Positions 15,620 to 23,468 of a DNA stretch of 33,511 nt are shown in pieces. Below the pieces are notes generated by a model. It was not told the origin of the DNA. It worked only from the letters and a program-made list of their open reading frames with translations, and made no database searches. The stretch lies in assembly GCF_002932875.1 (NCBI RefSeq), contig NZ_PSWS01000006.1, positions 1 through 33,511 of the forward strand, in the 5' to 3' direction. The stretch is from Rathayibacter tritici (GTDB lineage Bacteria > Actinomycetota > Actinomycetes > Actinomycetales > Microbacteriaceae). The translations under genes and the position numbers were made by a program. Positions within the stretch are counted from its first letter, which is position 1, and every line of letters starts with the position of its first letter.

Positions 15620-16422
15620 CCCGTGCCCCGCACACCCTCGCCGCCGACGCGGTCACCCTCGCCTACGACGAGCGCGTGGTGGTGGACGGGCTCTCGCTCA
15701 CCGTGCCGCCCGGTGAGATCACGGTGATCGTCGGCGCGAACGCCTGCGGCAAGTCGACGCTGCTGCGCGCGATGGCCCGGCTGATCACTCCGCGCTCCGG
15801 GAGCGTCCTGCTCGACGGCCACGCCATCCACCGGCTCCCGACCCGGCAGGTCGCGCAGCAGGTGGGGTTGCTGCCGCAGACCCCGATCGCTCCGGAGGGA
15901 ATCGCCGTCTCGGACCTGGTGGCCCGCGGCCGCTACCCGCACCGGGGGCTGTTCGGCCGCGGCTCCGGATCGGATGACGACGCGATCGTCGAGGAGGCGC
16001 TGCGCGACACCGGCACGCTCGAACTCGCCGACCGCCCCGTGGATGAGCTCTCGGGCGGGCAGAGGCAGCGGGTGTGGATCGCGATGGCCCTCGCCCAGCG
16101 GACCGACGTGCTCCTCCTGGACGAGCCGACGACCTACCTCGACGTGTCGCACCAGGTCGAGGTGCTCGACCTGCTCACCGACCTCAACCGCTCGCGCGGC
16201 ACGACGATCGTGATCGTGCTGCACGACCTCAACCTCGCCGCCCGCTACGCTGACCACCTCGTCGCCGTGCGCGACGGCGCCCTCTATGCCTCGGGCACGC
16301 CCGCCGAGGTGGTGACGCCGGAGACGGTGCGCGCGGTCTTCGGGATGGAGTCGCGCGTCATCGAGGACCCGGTCTCGCGGACGCCGCTGGTGCTGCCGAT
16401 CGGGCGCCACCACTCGGGGTGA
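15616..16422 (+). CDS. Iron-siderophore ABC transporter ATPase (FecE/FepC-type)
   Basis: 268 residues from GTG 15616 (GTGA overlap). It is a complete ABC nucleotide-binding domain: Walker A GANACGKST (residues 40-48), Q-loop near LLPQTPIAPEG, signature LSGGQRQR, Walker B VLLLDEPTTYLD and the H-loop VLHDLNLAARYADH. The ANACGKST form of Walker A is usual for FecE/FepC-type ATPases. It powers import by the two permeases. It is the last gene of the iron operon; no clear terminator follows, and a dead dehydrogenase gene begins within 30 bp. Confidence 0.95.
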   Translation: MTRAPHTLAADAVTLAYDERVVVDGLSLTVPPGEITVIVGANACGKSTLLRAMARLITPRSGSVLLDGHAIHRLPTRQVAQQVGLLPQTPIAPEGIAVSDLVARGRYPHRGLFGRGSGSDDDAIVEEALRDTGTLELADRPVDELSGGQRQRVWIAMALAQRTDVLLLDEPTTYLDVSHQVEVLDLLTDLNRSRGTTIVIVLHDLNLAARYADHLVAVRDGALYASGTPAEVVTPETVRAVFGMESRVIEDPVSRTPLVLPIGRHHSG

Positions 16423-16449
16423 GGAGGGAGAGCCAGGGCGGGGGCAGAG

Positions 16450-16858
16450 GTGATGATGAACGCCCGCTCGGAGCGGTCGATCCGCCGGGCGATCGAGGCC
16501 GTCACGGCGGCGGTGGCGGAGGCGCGGGTGCAACCTCGGGATCTTCGGCTCCGCCGATCCGCTCTCGATCGACGACGACGAGTGGCGCCGCTACTTCGAG
16601 GTCACTGTGCTCGCCGGTCCGACGCACACCGGCGGCGTGGAGGACTTCCTTGACGAGCTGGTCGACCGCGAGCTGCCGTGGGAGCAGGCGCAGCGCGAGT
16701 TCATGCGCGTGCACCGGCCGCAGTCGCTCCTCAAGCGCCTGATCGAGCCGGAGGAGATCGCCCACATGGTGGCGTACCTCGCCTCGCTACTCGCCTCGGC
16801 CACCACGGGCGCCGCCGTGCGTGTCGACCGCGGGTACATCGACTCGATCGTCCCGTAG
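16450..16858 (+). pseudogene. Short-chain dehydrogenase/reductase, multiply deleted
   Basis: Three pieces of one SDR are visible. Frame 1 (16450-16526) reads NARSERSIRRAIEAVTAAVA, matching the region after the second beta strand; the glycine-rich cofactor loop is gone. Frame 2 begins at 16529 with CNLGIFGSADPLSIDDDEWR (the NNxG region) and then passes in frame from EVTVLAG directly to PTHTGGVEDFLDELVDRELP and the terminal VDRGYIDSIVP. The middle about 80-90 residues, including the Ser-Tyr-Lys catalytic set, are missing. The stop is at 16856-16858. The gene is dead. The family is recognised from the NLGIFG and GPTHTGGVEDF motifs. Confidence 0.75.
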
Positions 16859-16921
16859 CCACGCAGGATTTCTTGCCGAGACACCGCTCGAGCGGCGTGA
16901 GGCACCGCCGACGGAGCGGTA

Positions 16922-17944
16922 TCACAGTGCAGGCGGCGCTGCGGTCGAGCCGCCCGCGCGCCAGGGGCCGCCGATGCGCTCCTGAAGCAGCGGTGCGTCG
17001 GGGTCGGCCAGCCGGGCGAGCAGCGCCTCCACTCCGCGGCGGCCGAGTTCGTGGCCGGGCGCGACGAGCAGGTCGAGCGCCGGGTCGGCCAGGTCGGCGA
17101 CGTCGGGATCGGAGGCGAGCAGCACGATCGAGAGGTCCGTGGGGACGCGCACACCGCGATGCCGCAGCTCGTGCGCGAAGCCCACGGCGGCGCCTCCGTT
17201 CACGATCACGGCGGCGGTCGCGGTGGCGGTGATGGAGTCGTGGTCGAACGAGCGGGCCAGCGCGCGGCCGCCGGCGGGCGACTCCTCGCAGCGCAGCAGC
17301 ACGCCGTCGATCCCGCGCGCCGCGCAGGCCAGTGAGAACGCCTCCTGCGCCCGCACATACGGCCCGAAGTCGGCCGCCAGGTCGCGGTCCGGGCCCAGCA
17401 CGAGCGCCACCCGCGCGTGCCCGAGCCCGGCGAGGCGGCCGAGCGCCTCCGCGACCATCCCCTCGACGTCGATGTCGACCCAGTCGAGGGCCGACGGATC
17501 GCGGGTGCGCCCGATCAGGGCGAAGGGCGTCCCGGAGTCGCGCAGGATCGGCACGCGCTCGTCCTCGGTGGTGACCTGCATCAGCACCACTCCGTCGATC
17601 AGCCCGTCGGCGCGCAGGTCGGCCAGGCGCTCGGATCCGCCGACCGTCGGCCAGAGGACGATCGAGTAGTCCTGCTCAGCCGCGGCCTCGGCGGCCCCGA
17701 GCAGGAACGAGGTGGCGGTGGTGAGCGGTCGGCTCGGGGCCAGCGGAGAGACGACCGCGATGATCCCGGAGCGGCGGCGCGCGAGGGCGCGGGCCAGGGC
17801 GTGCGGGCGAAAGCCGAGCTCGCGCATCGCGGCGCGCACTCGCTCACGGGTCTCGGGCGAGACGGGCTTGGTGTCGTTGACCACGAACGAGACCGTGGCG
17901 ATCGACACGCCGGCCAGGCGCGCGACGTCCCTCATCGTGGCCAC
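16922..17944 (-). CDS. LacI-family transcriptional regulator of sugar module 2
   Basis: 340 residues from GTG 17944, with GGAGGA 6 nt upstream (17951-17956). Longer frames reach ATG 18004 and GTG 18067, but the latter would overlap the divergent gene. The HTH is at residues 4-30 (TMRDVARLAGVSIATVSFVV), followed by hinge RELGFRPHALARALARRRSG. The effector domain has the usual LacI layout but diverges from LacI-1, for example DGVVLMQVTTEDERVPILRD and a degenerate PTDLSIVLLASDPDVAD where PxDLSVIGFDD is typical. It is divergent from the second thuA-like/gfo-like pair, with a candidate operator between them. Confidence 0.9.
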   Translation of the reverse strand: MATMRDVARLAGVSIATVSFVVNDTKPVSPETRERVRAAMRELGFRPHALARALARRRSGIIAVVSPLAPSRPLTTATSFLLGAAEAAAEQDYSIVLWPTVGGSERLADLRADGLIDGVVLMQVTTEDERVPILRDSGTPFALIGRTRDPSALDWVDIDVEGMVAEALGRLAGLGHARVALVLGPDRDLAADFGPYVRAQEAFSLACAARGIDGVLLRCEESPAGGRALARSFDHDSITATATAAVIVNGGAAVGFAHELRHRGVRVPTDLSIVLLASDPDVADLADPALDLLVAPGHELGRRGVEALLARLADPDAPLLQERIGGPWRAGGSTAAPPAL

Positions 17945-17977
17945 CGCGTCTCCTCCGCTCGCGCCGCCCGGCTGGAG

Positions 17978-18007
17978 TTGACGCGGGGCGAACGCCTCCC
18001 GCATCGT
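17978..18007 (+). promoter_or_regulatory. Candidate promoter of sugar module 2
   Basis: TTGACG (17978-17983) is a good -35 box, followed after 18 bp by the weak -10 CATCGT (18002-18007). A LacI-type site begins 14 bp downstream, where it would block initiation. Confidence 0.35.
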
Positions 18008-18020
18008 AGGAGACGCAGCC

Positions 18021-18036
18021 GGTAAAGCGGTTAACC
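18021..18036. promoter_or_regulatory. LacI-type operator of module 2
   Basis: GGTAAAGCGGTTAACC is an imperfect dyad (6 of 8 pairs) around a central CG, the form of LacI-family operators. It lies 24 bp before the thuA-like start and 77 bp before the LacI-2 start. Only one copy was seen. Confidence 0.55.
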
Positions 18037-18059
18037 CCCGTCGTCGAAGAAGGAACACC

Positions 18060-18839
18060 GTGACCACACCCTCCTCCCCCGTCCGCGTTCTCGTCTGGGG
18101 CGAGAACCGCCACGAGCAGATCGAGGAGAAGGTCCGCGCGATCTACCCCGACGGCATGCACAGCACCATCGCCGACGGCATTCGCGAGAACCTCGGCGAG
18201 CGCGCCTCCGTCTCGACCACCACGCTCGACGAGCCCGAGCACGGCCTCACCGAGGAGGTGCTCGACGCCACCGACGTCCTCGTCTGGTGGGGCCACATGG
18301 CGCACGGCGACGTCTCGGACGAGACCGTCGCCCGCGTGCAGCGCCACGTCCTCTCGGGCATGGGTCTCGTCGTCCTGCACTCCGGACACTGGTCGAAGAT
18401 CTTCGGCACGCTGATGGGCACCACCTGCACGCTGCGCTGGCGCTCGGAGCAGGACCGCGAACTGGTCTGGACCGTCGACCCGACGCACCCCATTGCGCAG
18501 GGGATCCCGCACCCGTTCGTGATCCCGCAGCAGGAGATGTACGGCGAGTTCTTCGACGTGCCGGTGCCCGACGAACTCGTGTTCCTCTCGACCTTCACGG
18601 GCGGCGAGGTCTTCCGCTCCGGGATGACCTGGAAGCGCGGCCACGGGCGCATCTTCTTCTTCTCCCCCGGCGACCAGGATTACCCCGTGTACCACCAGGC
18701 CGAGGTGCGCCGGGTGATCGCGAACGGCGTCGAGTGGGCGCGCTCTTCGCGTCCCGAGCGCCGCCTTCCGGTGCTGCAGCGCTACGAGACCGAGGACTTC
18801 GACAACGGCGAGGACTACGAGGGGGCGCTGGTTCGATGA
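18060..18839 (+). CDS. ThuA-like protein, module 2
   Basis: 259 residues from GTG 18060, preceded by AAGGA. The ThuA-domain pattern is clear: [68 protein letters not shown] and [20 protein letters not shown]. It has the family's WGH and HSGH segments. It is distinct from the module 1 protein in sequence and closer to the longer ThuA subtype often annotated as trehalose utilisation protein. It is coupled to the following oxidoreductase by an ATGA overlap. Confidence 0.92.
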   Translation: MTTPSSPVRVLVWGENRHEQIEEKVRAIYPDGMHSTIADGIRENLGERASVSTTTLDEPEHGLTEEVLDATDVLVWWGHMAHGDVSDETVARVQRHVLSGMGLVVLHSGHWSKIFGTLMGTTCTLRWRSEQDRELVWTVDPTHPIAQGIPHPFVIPQQEMYGEFFDVPVPDELVFLSTFTGGEVFRSGMTWKRGHGRIFFFSPGDQDYPVYHQAEVRRVIANGVEWARSSRPERRLPVLQRYETEDFDNGEDYEGALVR

Positions 18840-19930
18840 CTCTCCGCCTCGTCCAGGTCGGCGCCGGCGCGATGGGCCGCGCCTGGATCCGCACCATCCG
18901 CGACTCCCCCGACGCCGAGCTGATCGGCCTGGTCGACCTCGACGTGACCCTCGCCACGACCGCAGCGGAGGAGGAGGGGGTCGGCCCGGTCGCGGTCGGC
19001 ACCTCCGTCGCCGAGGTCGCCGCGCGCACCGGCGCCGACGCCGTGGTCAACGTGACCGTGCCGCGCGCGCACCTGCCGGTGAGCTCGGAGGCGCTGTTCG
19101 CCGGGCTGCCCGTGCTCTCCGAGAAGCCGATCGCGCCGACCATCGCCGAGGCGCTGGTGCTCGCGGCGACGGCCGAGGCGTCGGGGCGGCTGCTGATGAC
19201 CAGCCAGTCGCGTCGCTACTCCGCCGCGATCGCCGCCTTCCGCGAGCAGATCGCCGGGCTCGGGCAGCTCGGCACTGCCTCCGTGCACTTCGCGAAGGCG
19301 CCCCGCTTCGGCGGCTTCCGCGACGAGATGGACCATGTGCTGCTGGTCGACATGGCGATCCACGCGTTCGACGCGGCGCGGTACCTGCTCGACAACGACC
19401 CGGTCGCGGTCTACTGCGAGGAGTACAACCCGCACTGGAGCTGGTACGCCGACGGAGCCGCGGCGAGCGCGGTGTTCGAATTCGCCGGCGGCGTGCGTTT
19501 CAACTACACCGGCAGCTGGTGCGCCGACGGACTTGAGACGTCGTGGAACGGCGACTGGCGCGTGAACGGCGTCGGCGGCACGGCGCACTGGGACGGCGAC
19601 GGCGCTCCGGAATGGCAGTCGCGCGAGTCGGAGGCGGTGCAGGTCGCGTCGCTCGAGCCCGTGCCCGTGCCCGAGGAGATCGCCGGCTCGCTCGCCGAGT
19701 TCGTGCGAGTGCTGGGCTCCGGGGCGGTGCCCTCGGGCGAGGTGCACGCGAATGTGCGGAGCCTCGCGATGGTGGAGGCGGCCGTCCGCTCCTCCGAGAC
19801 GGGCGCTCGGGTGCGGATCGACGAGGTCCTGGAAGAGGGTTATACCGAGGCGCTGACGCTGGCGAGTGACGAGCGCGTGCGCGCGGTCCTCGCCGCCTGG
19901 GGCTCGGCGGCGGCGGGCCTCTCGCGCTGA
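18836..19930 (+). CDS. Gfo/Idh/MocA-family oxidoreductase, module 2
   Basis: 364 residues from ATG 18836, overlapping the ThuA-like stop (ATGA). The Rossmann motif is [20 protein letters not shown], the EKP motif is SEKPIAPT (about residues 99-106), and the substrate domain has [20 protein letters not shown] with the D-x-x-IH-x-xD pattern typical of active members. Trp-rich [15 protein letters not shown] and [16 protein letters not shown] may line a sugar pocket. The likely role is oxidation of a sugar or glycoside as in ThuB-type enzymes. It ends immediately before a strong terminator, so LacI-2 controls just two genes. Confidence 0.93.
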   Translation: MTLRLVQVGAGAMGRAWIRTIRDSPDAELIGLVDLDVTLATTAAEEEGVGPVAVGTSVAEVAARTGADAVVNVTVPRAHLPVSSEALFAGLPVLSEKPIAPTIAEALVLAATAEASGRLLMTSQSRRYSAAIAAFREQIAGLGQLGTASVHFAKAPRFGGFRDEMDHVLLVDMAIHAFDAARYLLDNDPVAVYCEEYNPHWSWYADGAAASAVFEFAGGVRFNYTGSWCADGLETSWNGDWRVNGVGGTAHWDGDGAPEWQSRESEAVQVASLEPVPVPEEIAGSLAEFVRVLGSGAVPSGEVHANVRSLAMVEAAVRSSETGARVRIDEVLEEGYTEALTLASDERVRAVLAAWGSAAAGLSR

Positions 19931-19936
19931 CGGCCG

Positions 19937-19980
19937 CCGACGGCCCGGGAACGTGGTCCGCCGGGCCGTCGGGGTTTTCT
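19937..19980 (+). terminator. Rho-independent terminator of module 2
   Basis: CCGACGGCCCGG (19937-19948) pairs perfectly with CCGGGCCGTCGG (19961-19972), with a 12-nt loop and then GGTTTTCT. It lies 6 bp after the oxidoreductase stop and is a classical intrinsic terminator. Confidence 0.85.
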
Positions 19981-19988
19981 CGACGGGG

Positions 19989-20567
19989 TCAGCTGCCGGT
20001 GGGGGCGTCCTCGGTGTCGGGTGTGGTGCTCTCCGAGGGAGCCGAGGGCGCGGAGGGTGCCGAGGGCGTGAGGCCGTCAGCCGGAGCCGGCGGAGCGGGG
20101 GGTCCGGCGGGACCGCACTCGCCGGGGGCGGGTGGGGTCGGCGCCGTGCCGTCAACGGCAGCGGGCGGCGTGGGCAGGGCACCGTCGGCCGGAGGCGCAG
20201 GCGGCGCAGGCGCGTCAGCCGGAGGCGCAGGCGCGTCAGCCGGAGGCGTCGGGGCCGAGCCGTCCGCGGGCGGCGTCGGCAGCGCCGCGGCACCGGGTCC
20301 GGCAGGGCCGCACTGGCCAAGCTCCGGCAGTCCAGGCCCGGGCAGGCCAGGCTCCGGCAGGCCAGGCTCCGGCAGGCCAGGCGCCGTGCCCTCAGCAGGA
20401 GCGGCGGTCGGCGGGCTCGACGGCGGCGCGGCGAAAGCCGCGGTCGAGCCGAACGCGACGAGTCCGAGGGCGCCGGCGGCGATGATGCCGATGCCCAGCG
20501 CGCGCTTCTTGGTACGGCGCGGCCCGAAGCTCGAGCCCTTCTCGGCGGGGGTGGTCGACTCAGTCAT
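19989..20567 (-). CDS. Exported Pro/Ala-rich repeat protein
   Basis: 192 residues from ATG 20567, with GAGGAGA 5 nt upstream. A basic N-terminus (PRRTKKR) leads to a signal peptide or anchor (ALGIGIIAAGALGLVAFGST, cleavage after AFA likely). The rest is low complexity: PGLPE-type pentapeptides (from about residue 65), then PPADG/APAPPADA repeats, and a Ser/Pro/Thr/Glu tail. Two CGPAGP motifs (about 85 and 152) are the only cysteines in the mature part and could form a disulfide. Such proteins usually span or coat the cell wall. It is divergent from a response-regulator gene with paired repeats between them, suggesting control by that two-component system. The function is not recognised. Confidence 0.75.
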   Translation of the reverse strand: MTESTTPAEKGSSFGPRRTKKRALGIGIIAAGALGLVAFGSTAAFAAPPSSPPTAAPAEGTAPGLPEPGLPEPGLPGPGLPELGQCGPAGPGAAALPTPPADGSAPTPPADAPAPPADAPAPPAPPADGALPTPPAAVDGTAPTPPAPGECGPAGPPAPPAPADGLTPSAPSAPSAPSESTTPDTEDAPTGS

Positions 20568-20648
20568 GGCTGTCTCCTCGCTCCGGCCCGGTGCCGACCC
20601 CGTTCGGGATCGGTTGCGGCCGGTTCCTTGTCAGACTCGAAGGCGAAT

Positions 20649-20670
20649 CTGAAGCAGCACTGAAGAACAG
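20649..20670. promoter_or_regulatory. Direct repeats, candidate response-regulator site
   Basis: CTGAAGCAGCA is followed directly by CTGAAGAACAG (CTGAAG at 20649 and 20660), spaced 11 bp. Tandem half-sites one helical turn apart are typical for OmpR/PhoB-type regulators, and the site lies between the regulator gene and the divergent exported-protein gene. Confidence 0.45.
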
Positions 20671-20713
20671 GCCCTCCACAGCACACGCCTGGTGCGCCCC
20701 GATCCGCTGCCCC

Positions 20714-20719
20714 TAGGTT
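20714..20719 (+). promoter_or_regulatory. -10 box for a probable leaderless response-regulator mRNA
   Basis: TAGGTT ends 7 bp before the ATG at 20727, with no ribosome-binding site between. Transcription would start at or next to the A of the start codon, giving a leaderless message, which is common in actinobacteria. Confidence 0.4.
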
Positions 20720-20726
20720 CGAGCGC

Positions 20727-21395
20727 ATGTCCTCCTCCGCCCGCGTGCTCCTCATCGAGGACGACGACGCCATCCGCTCCTCCGTCGAGGCCGCGCTGCG
20801 GAGCGAGCGCTTCGCGGTCCGCGGACTCGTCTCCGGAGAGGACCTCGCCCGCGAGTTGACCACCTTCGCTCCCGACCTGGTGATCCTCGACTGGATGCTC
20901 CCCGGCCCGAGCGGCATCGCGCTCGCCGAGCGGATCCGACGCAGCAGCGACGCGGCCGTGATCATGCTCACCGCCCGCGACGCCGTCGACGACCGTCTTC
21001 GCGGCTTCGACGAGGGCGTGGACGATTACGTCGTGAAGCCGTTCGTGCTCGCCGAGCTCGTCAAACGGGTGAGCGCCGTGCTCCGCCGTCGAGGCCGCAT
21101 CCCCTCCGTCATCGAGATCGGCGATCTCGTCGTGGATCCGGAGTCGGGTCGCGCCCGCCGAGGCGGCGTCACCCTCGACCTCACCGCCACCGAGTTCCGA
21201 CTGCTCGCCTTCCTCGCCGGTAACCGCGGCCGCACCCTCACCAAGACGCAGATCCTCACGCAGGTGTGGGGGTACGACCACGTCGATCCGAACCTCGTCG
21301 AGGTGCATCTCAGCTCGCTGCGCAAGAAGATGGAGGCGCACGGCGACCGGCTCGTGCACACCGTTCGCGGCCTCGGCTACCGGGTGGAAGCGTGA
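20727..21395 (+). CDS. OmpR/PhoB-type response regulator
   Basis: 222 residues. The receiver domain has the acidic pocket (Asp12-Asp13), phosphoacceptor Asp55 (ILDWMLPG), Thr82 (MLTARD) and Lys104 (VVKPF). The C-terminal winged helix (about 128-220) shows LTATEFRLLAFLAGNRGR, LTKTQILTQVWGYDH, VEVHLSSLRKKME and HTVRGLGYRVE, the complete OmpR/PhoB signature. It is followed with a 4-nt overlap by its histidine kinase. Direct repeats upstream suggest autoregulation and control of the divergent Pro-rich exported protein. The signal is unknown. Confidence 0.95.
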   Translation: MSSSARVLLIEDDDAIRSSVEAALRSERFAVRGLVSGEDLARELTTFAPDLVILDWMLPGPSGIALAERIRRSSDAAVIMLTARDAVDDRLRGFDEGVDDYVVKPFVLAELVKRVSAVLRRRGRIPSVIEIGDLVVDPESGRARRGGVTLDLTATEFRLLAFLAGNRGRTLTKTQILTQVWGYDHVDPNLVEVHLSSLRKKMEAHGDRLVHTVRGLGYRVEA

Positions 21396-22852
21396 GCCGC
21401 GCCGAGCCAGGCTCCCTGCGCACGGGCTCACTCCGCCTGCGTACCGTGCTGGCCGTGCTCGCTCTGCTGGCCGTGCTGCTGCTGGCGCTCTCAGCGACCG
21501 TGCAGGCTGTGCTCGGCGAGCGCCTGCGCGACCAGATCGAGGAGCGGCTGCAGGACCGTGCCTCCGCCGCGGCTGCGCTGGTCGGCTCGATCCCCGACGA
21601 TACGCTCGCCTCCCGGCTCTCGGCGCAGGGCGTCTCGGTGCGGATCACGAGCCCCGAGGGCGAGGACGTCGTCGCCGGCCCCAGCCCGGAGGAGCTGCGG
21701 CTCCGCCCCGGCGCCGCCGATCCGCTCGTCGAGCCGCCCTCGCCGCCCGGCCCGGGCTCCCCCTCCGACACCGCACGCCCGCGAGCCGCCGCCGTCACCG
21801 TCGTCTCCAGCAGCGTGAGCGCCGACGACGAGCTGATCACCCTCGAGTCGACCCTCAGCGACGGCACGCGCCTCGCGCTCACCAGCGAGGCCGGCTCGGT
21901 GGGCAGCACCCTTGCGCAGCTGAACGGGATTTTGCTGGCCGCGTCGGCCGTGTTCCTGGTGCTCGCCGCACTCGCGCTGATCGTCGTCGTTCGCGCGACC
22001 CTCCGCCCCCTCGAAAGGATGACCGAGGTGGCCCGTGACATCGCGCACGGCGACCGCGGGCGGCGCCTGCGCCCCTCCCGGCCGCGCACCGAGCTAGGCC
22101 GCACCGCGACTGCGTTCGACGAGATGCTGGACGATCTCGAACAGGCCGAGCGCAGTGCCCTCGCCGCCGAAGCGACGGCTCGTGAAGCCGAGCAGCGGAT
22201 GCGCGCCTTCGTCTCGGATGCCGCGCACGAGCTGCGGACGCCGGTCACCGGCATCCAGGCCGCGGCCGACGCGCTCGTGCGGGCCGACGGCGGGGAGCAG
22301 GAGCGCGAGCGCCTGTCGGTGCACGTCGTACGGGAGTCGCTGCGCGCGGGCCGCCTGATCCAGGACATGCTGCTGATGGCGCGGCTCGACGAGGGCCTGG
22401 CCGTCAAGGCGCGGCCGCTGGACCCCGCCGGCGTCGCCGAGGCCGCGATCGAGCTCCAGGAGCTGCGCCGCCCGGACCTCGCGATCGAGCTGCACCGGCC
22501 CGCCGAACTGCCGCTGGTCAGCGCCGACGCCGACCGGCTCGGTCAAGTGCTCGGGAACCTCCTCGAGAACGGCGCCCGCTTCGCCCGCGCCCGGATCGAC
22601 GTGGCCGTCGAGGCCGCGCCCGACTCCGTCTCGATCACCGTCGACGACGACGGCCCCGGCATCGCCGAAGCCGACCGCGAGCGCGTCTTCGACCGCCTCG
22701 TCCGCCTCGACGACGCCCGTAACCGGGCCGACGGCGGCTCGGGCCTGGGCCTGCCGATCGCGCGCGGGCTGGCTCGGGCGCTCGGCGGCGACCTCGTGGC
22801 GCAGGCGGGTCCGGTGGGCGCGCGCTTCCGCGTGACGCTCCCGCGCGCGTGA
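21392..22852 (+). CDS. Two-component sensor histidine kinase
   Basis: 486 residues from GTG 21392 (GTGA overlap with the regulator). The order is TM1 (about 18-40), a Pro/Ser-rich extracytoplasmic sensor (about 45-175), TM2 (about 180-200), HAMP (RATLRPLERMTEVARDIAHG), then the HisKA dimerisation domain with phospho-acceptor His279 in SDAAHELRTPVTG. The ATPase domain follows: N box LGNLLENGARFA (Asn393), G1 DDDGPGI and G2 GGSGLGLPIARG. It phosphorylates the upstream regulator. The small sensor domain of about 130 residues, with PSPPGPGSPSD, may detect the cell wall or extracellular polymer (inference). All catalytic residues are intact. Confidence 0.95.
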   Translation: MSRAEPGSLRTGSLRLRTVLAVLALLAVLLLALSATVQAVLGERLRDQIEERLQDRASAAAALVGSIPDDTLASRLSAQGVSVRITSPEGEDVVAGPSPEELRLRPGAADPLVEPPSPPGPGSPSDTARPRAAAVTVVSSSVSADDELITLESTLSDGTRLALTSEAGSVGSTLAQLNGILLAASAVFLVLAALALIVVVRATLRPLERMTEVARDIAHGDRGRRLRPSRPRTELGRTATAFDEMLDDLEQAERSALAAEATAREAEQRMRAFVSDAAHELRTPVTGIQAAADALVRADGGEQERERLSVHVVRESLRAGRLIQDMLLMARLDEGLAVKARPLDPAGVAEAAIELQELRRPDLAIELHRPAELPLVSADADRLGQVLGNLLENGARFARARIDVAVEAAPDSVSITVDDDGPGIAEADRERVFDRLVRLDDARNRADGGSGLGLPIARGLARALGGDLVAQAGPVGARFRVTLPRA

Positions 22853-22960
22853 GAGGCTCTGCCGCCACCACGCCACTGATGCCCGTATTCGTCGAGCAGG
22901 CCGCGACGATCTCGGTCGCGACGCAGGACCAGCTCGAGGAGGCATTCGTCGGCGGAGGCA

Positions 22961-22998
22961 GTACAGCGATATAGCGGTACAGCGGTATAGCGGTACAG
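22961..22998. repeat. 8-bp tandem repeat tract
   Basis: About 4.8 copies of an 8-bp unit alternate GTACAGCG, ATATAGCG, GTACAGCG, GTATAGCG, GTACAG. The alternation gives a 16-bp higher-order period. It lies in a gene-free gap. Confidence 0.8.
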
Positions 22999-23003
22999 GT
23001 TTG

Positions 23004-23163
23004 TCAACCTCGGTGCTCGAGACCTCCGCGTACCGCAATGGCTTCCCAGTGCGCGAGCAGGGCTACGGCGTCGCGCTCGACGTCATCCTGCTGGTCTCCC
23101 TCGCCCTCACCTAGCTGCAGTGGCGCACGCGCCGCACGCGCAGCCTCGTCGACGAGGAGCCCG
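23004..23163 (+). pseudogene. Sugar ABC transporter permease (MalF/UgpA-type), C-terminal remnant
   Basis: One plus frame reads STSVLETSAYRNGFPVREQG then YGVALDVILLVSLALT, a TAG at 23112-23114, and LQWRTRRTRSLVDEE. This matches the end of binding-protein-dependent sugar permeases: a (Y/F)xxGF...GYxAALSVVL element, the last membrane helix and a basic tail. Everything upstream is absent and the stop lies inside the last helix, so the gene is dead. Such permeases commonly accompany ThuA/Gfo/LacI genes. The family call rests on a short match. Confidence 0.5.
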
Positions 23164-23468
23164 CTGTCCTCCTCCACCATCACCTCCCTCCACCTCCCTC
23201 CACCGCGATCGCCGCGGCTACCGCCCGCAAGACCCCGCGCCAGCGCCCGCCCCGCCGCAACGGCATCCGCTGAGCGCGGCCGGGCACATCGTCGCCGATC
23301 CGGGCGGCGTCGAACTCGATGACAGGGGGTCGGTAGAGCTGGCTCGCTCGGTCTCGTCGTTCCGAGGTCGAGCGCCCACTAGTAGCCCGGCGCCGCCTGC
23401 AGTCCTGCGGGACCTGCGACGCGGCGGCACCGTCCATCACTCGCGGCCGGACCGCGCGGCTCCACGGG

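Larger units (their letters stand above)
22853..23468. other. 616-bp gap of decayed sequence
   Basis: No intact gene is seen between the kinase and the HNH gene. The gap contains a 31-codon plus-strand frame without a ribosome-binding site (ATG 22879, stop 22972; begins MPVFVEQAATISVATQDQLE, unrecognised), an 8-bp repeat tract (22961-22998) and a sugar-permease remnant (23004-23163). The rest (about 23165-23468) is Pro/Arg-coding, GC-rich sequence in which I recognise nothing. It looks like the residue of a lost sugar-transport operon. Confidence 0.6.

Noticed and set aside
18815-20320. 501-residue minus-strand frame across the oxidoreductase and Pro-rich genes
   Set aside because: Low-complexity Arg/Pro/His composition; it crosses a strong terminator and is antisense to a clear enzyme.
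19866-20663. Arg/Gly-rich plus-strand frames antisense to the Pro-rich protein
   Set aside because: They mirror the repeats of the Pro-rich gene, which has a proper ribosome-binding site and signal peptide on the minus strand.
22879-22974. 31-codon ORF after the histidine kinase as a small gene
   Set aside because: No ribosome-binding site, no recognisable motif, and it ends in the 8-bp repeat; kept only as part of the gap description.
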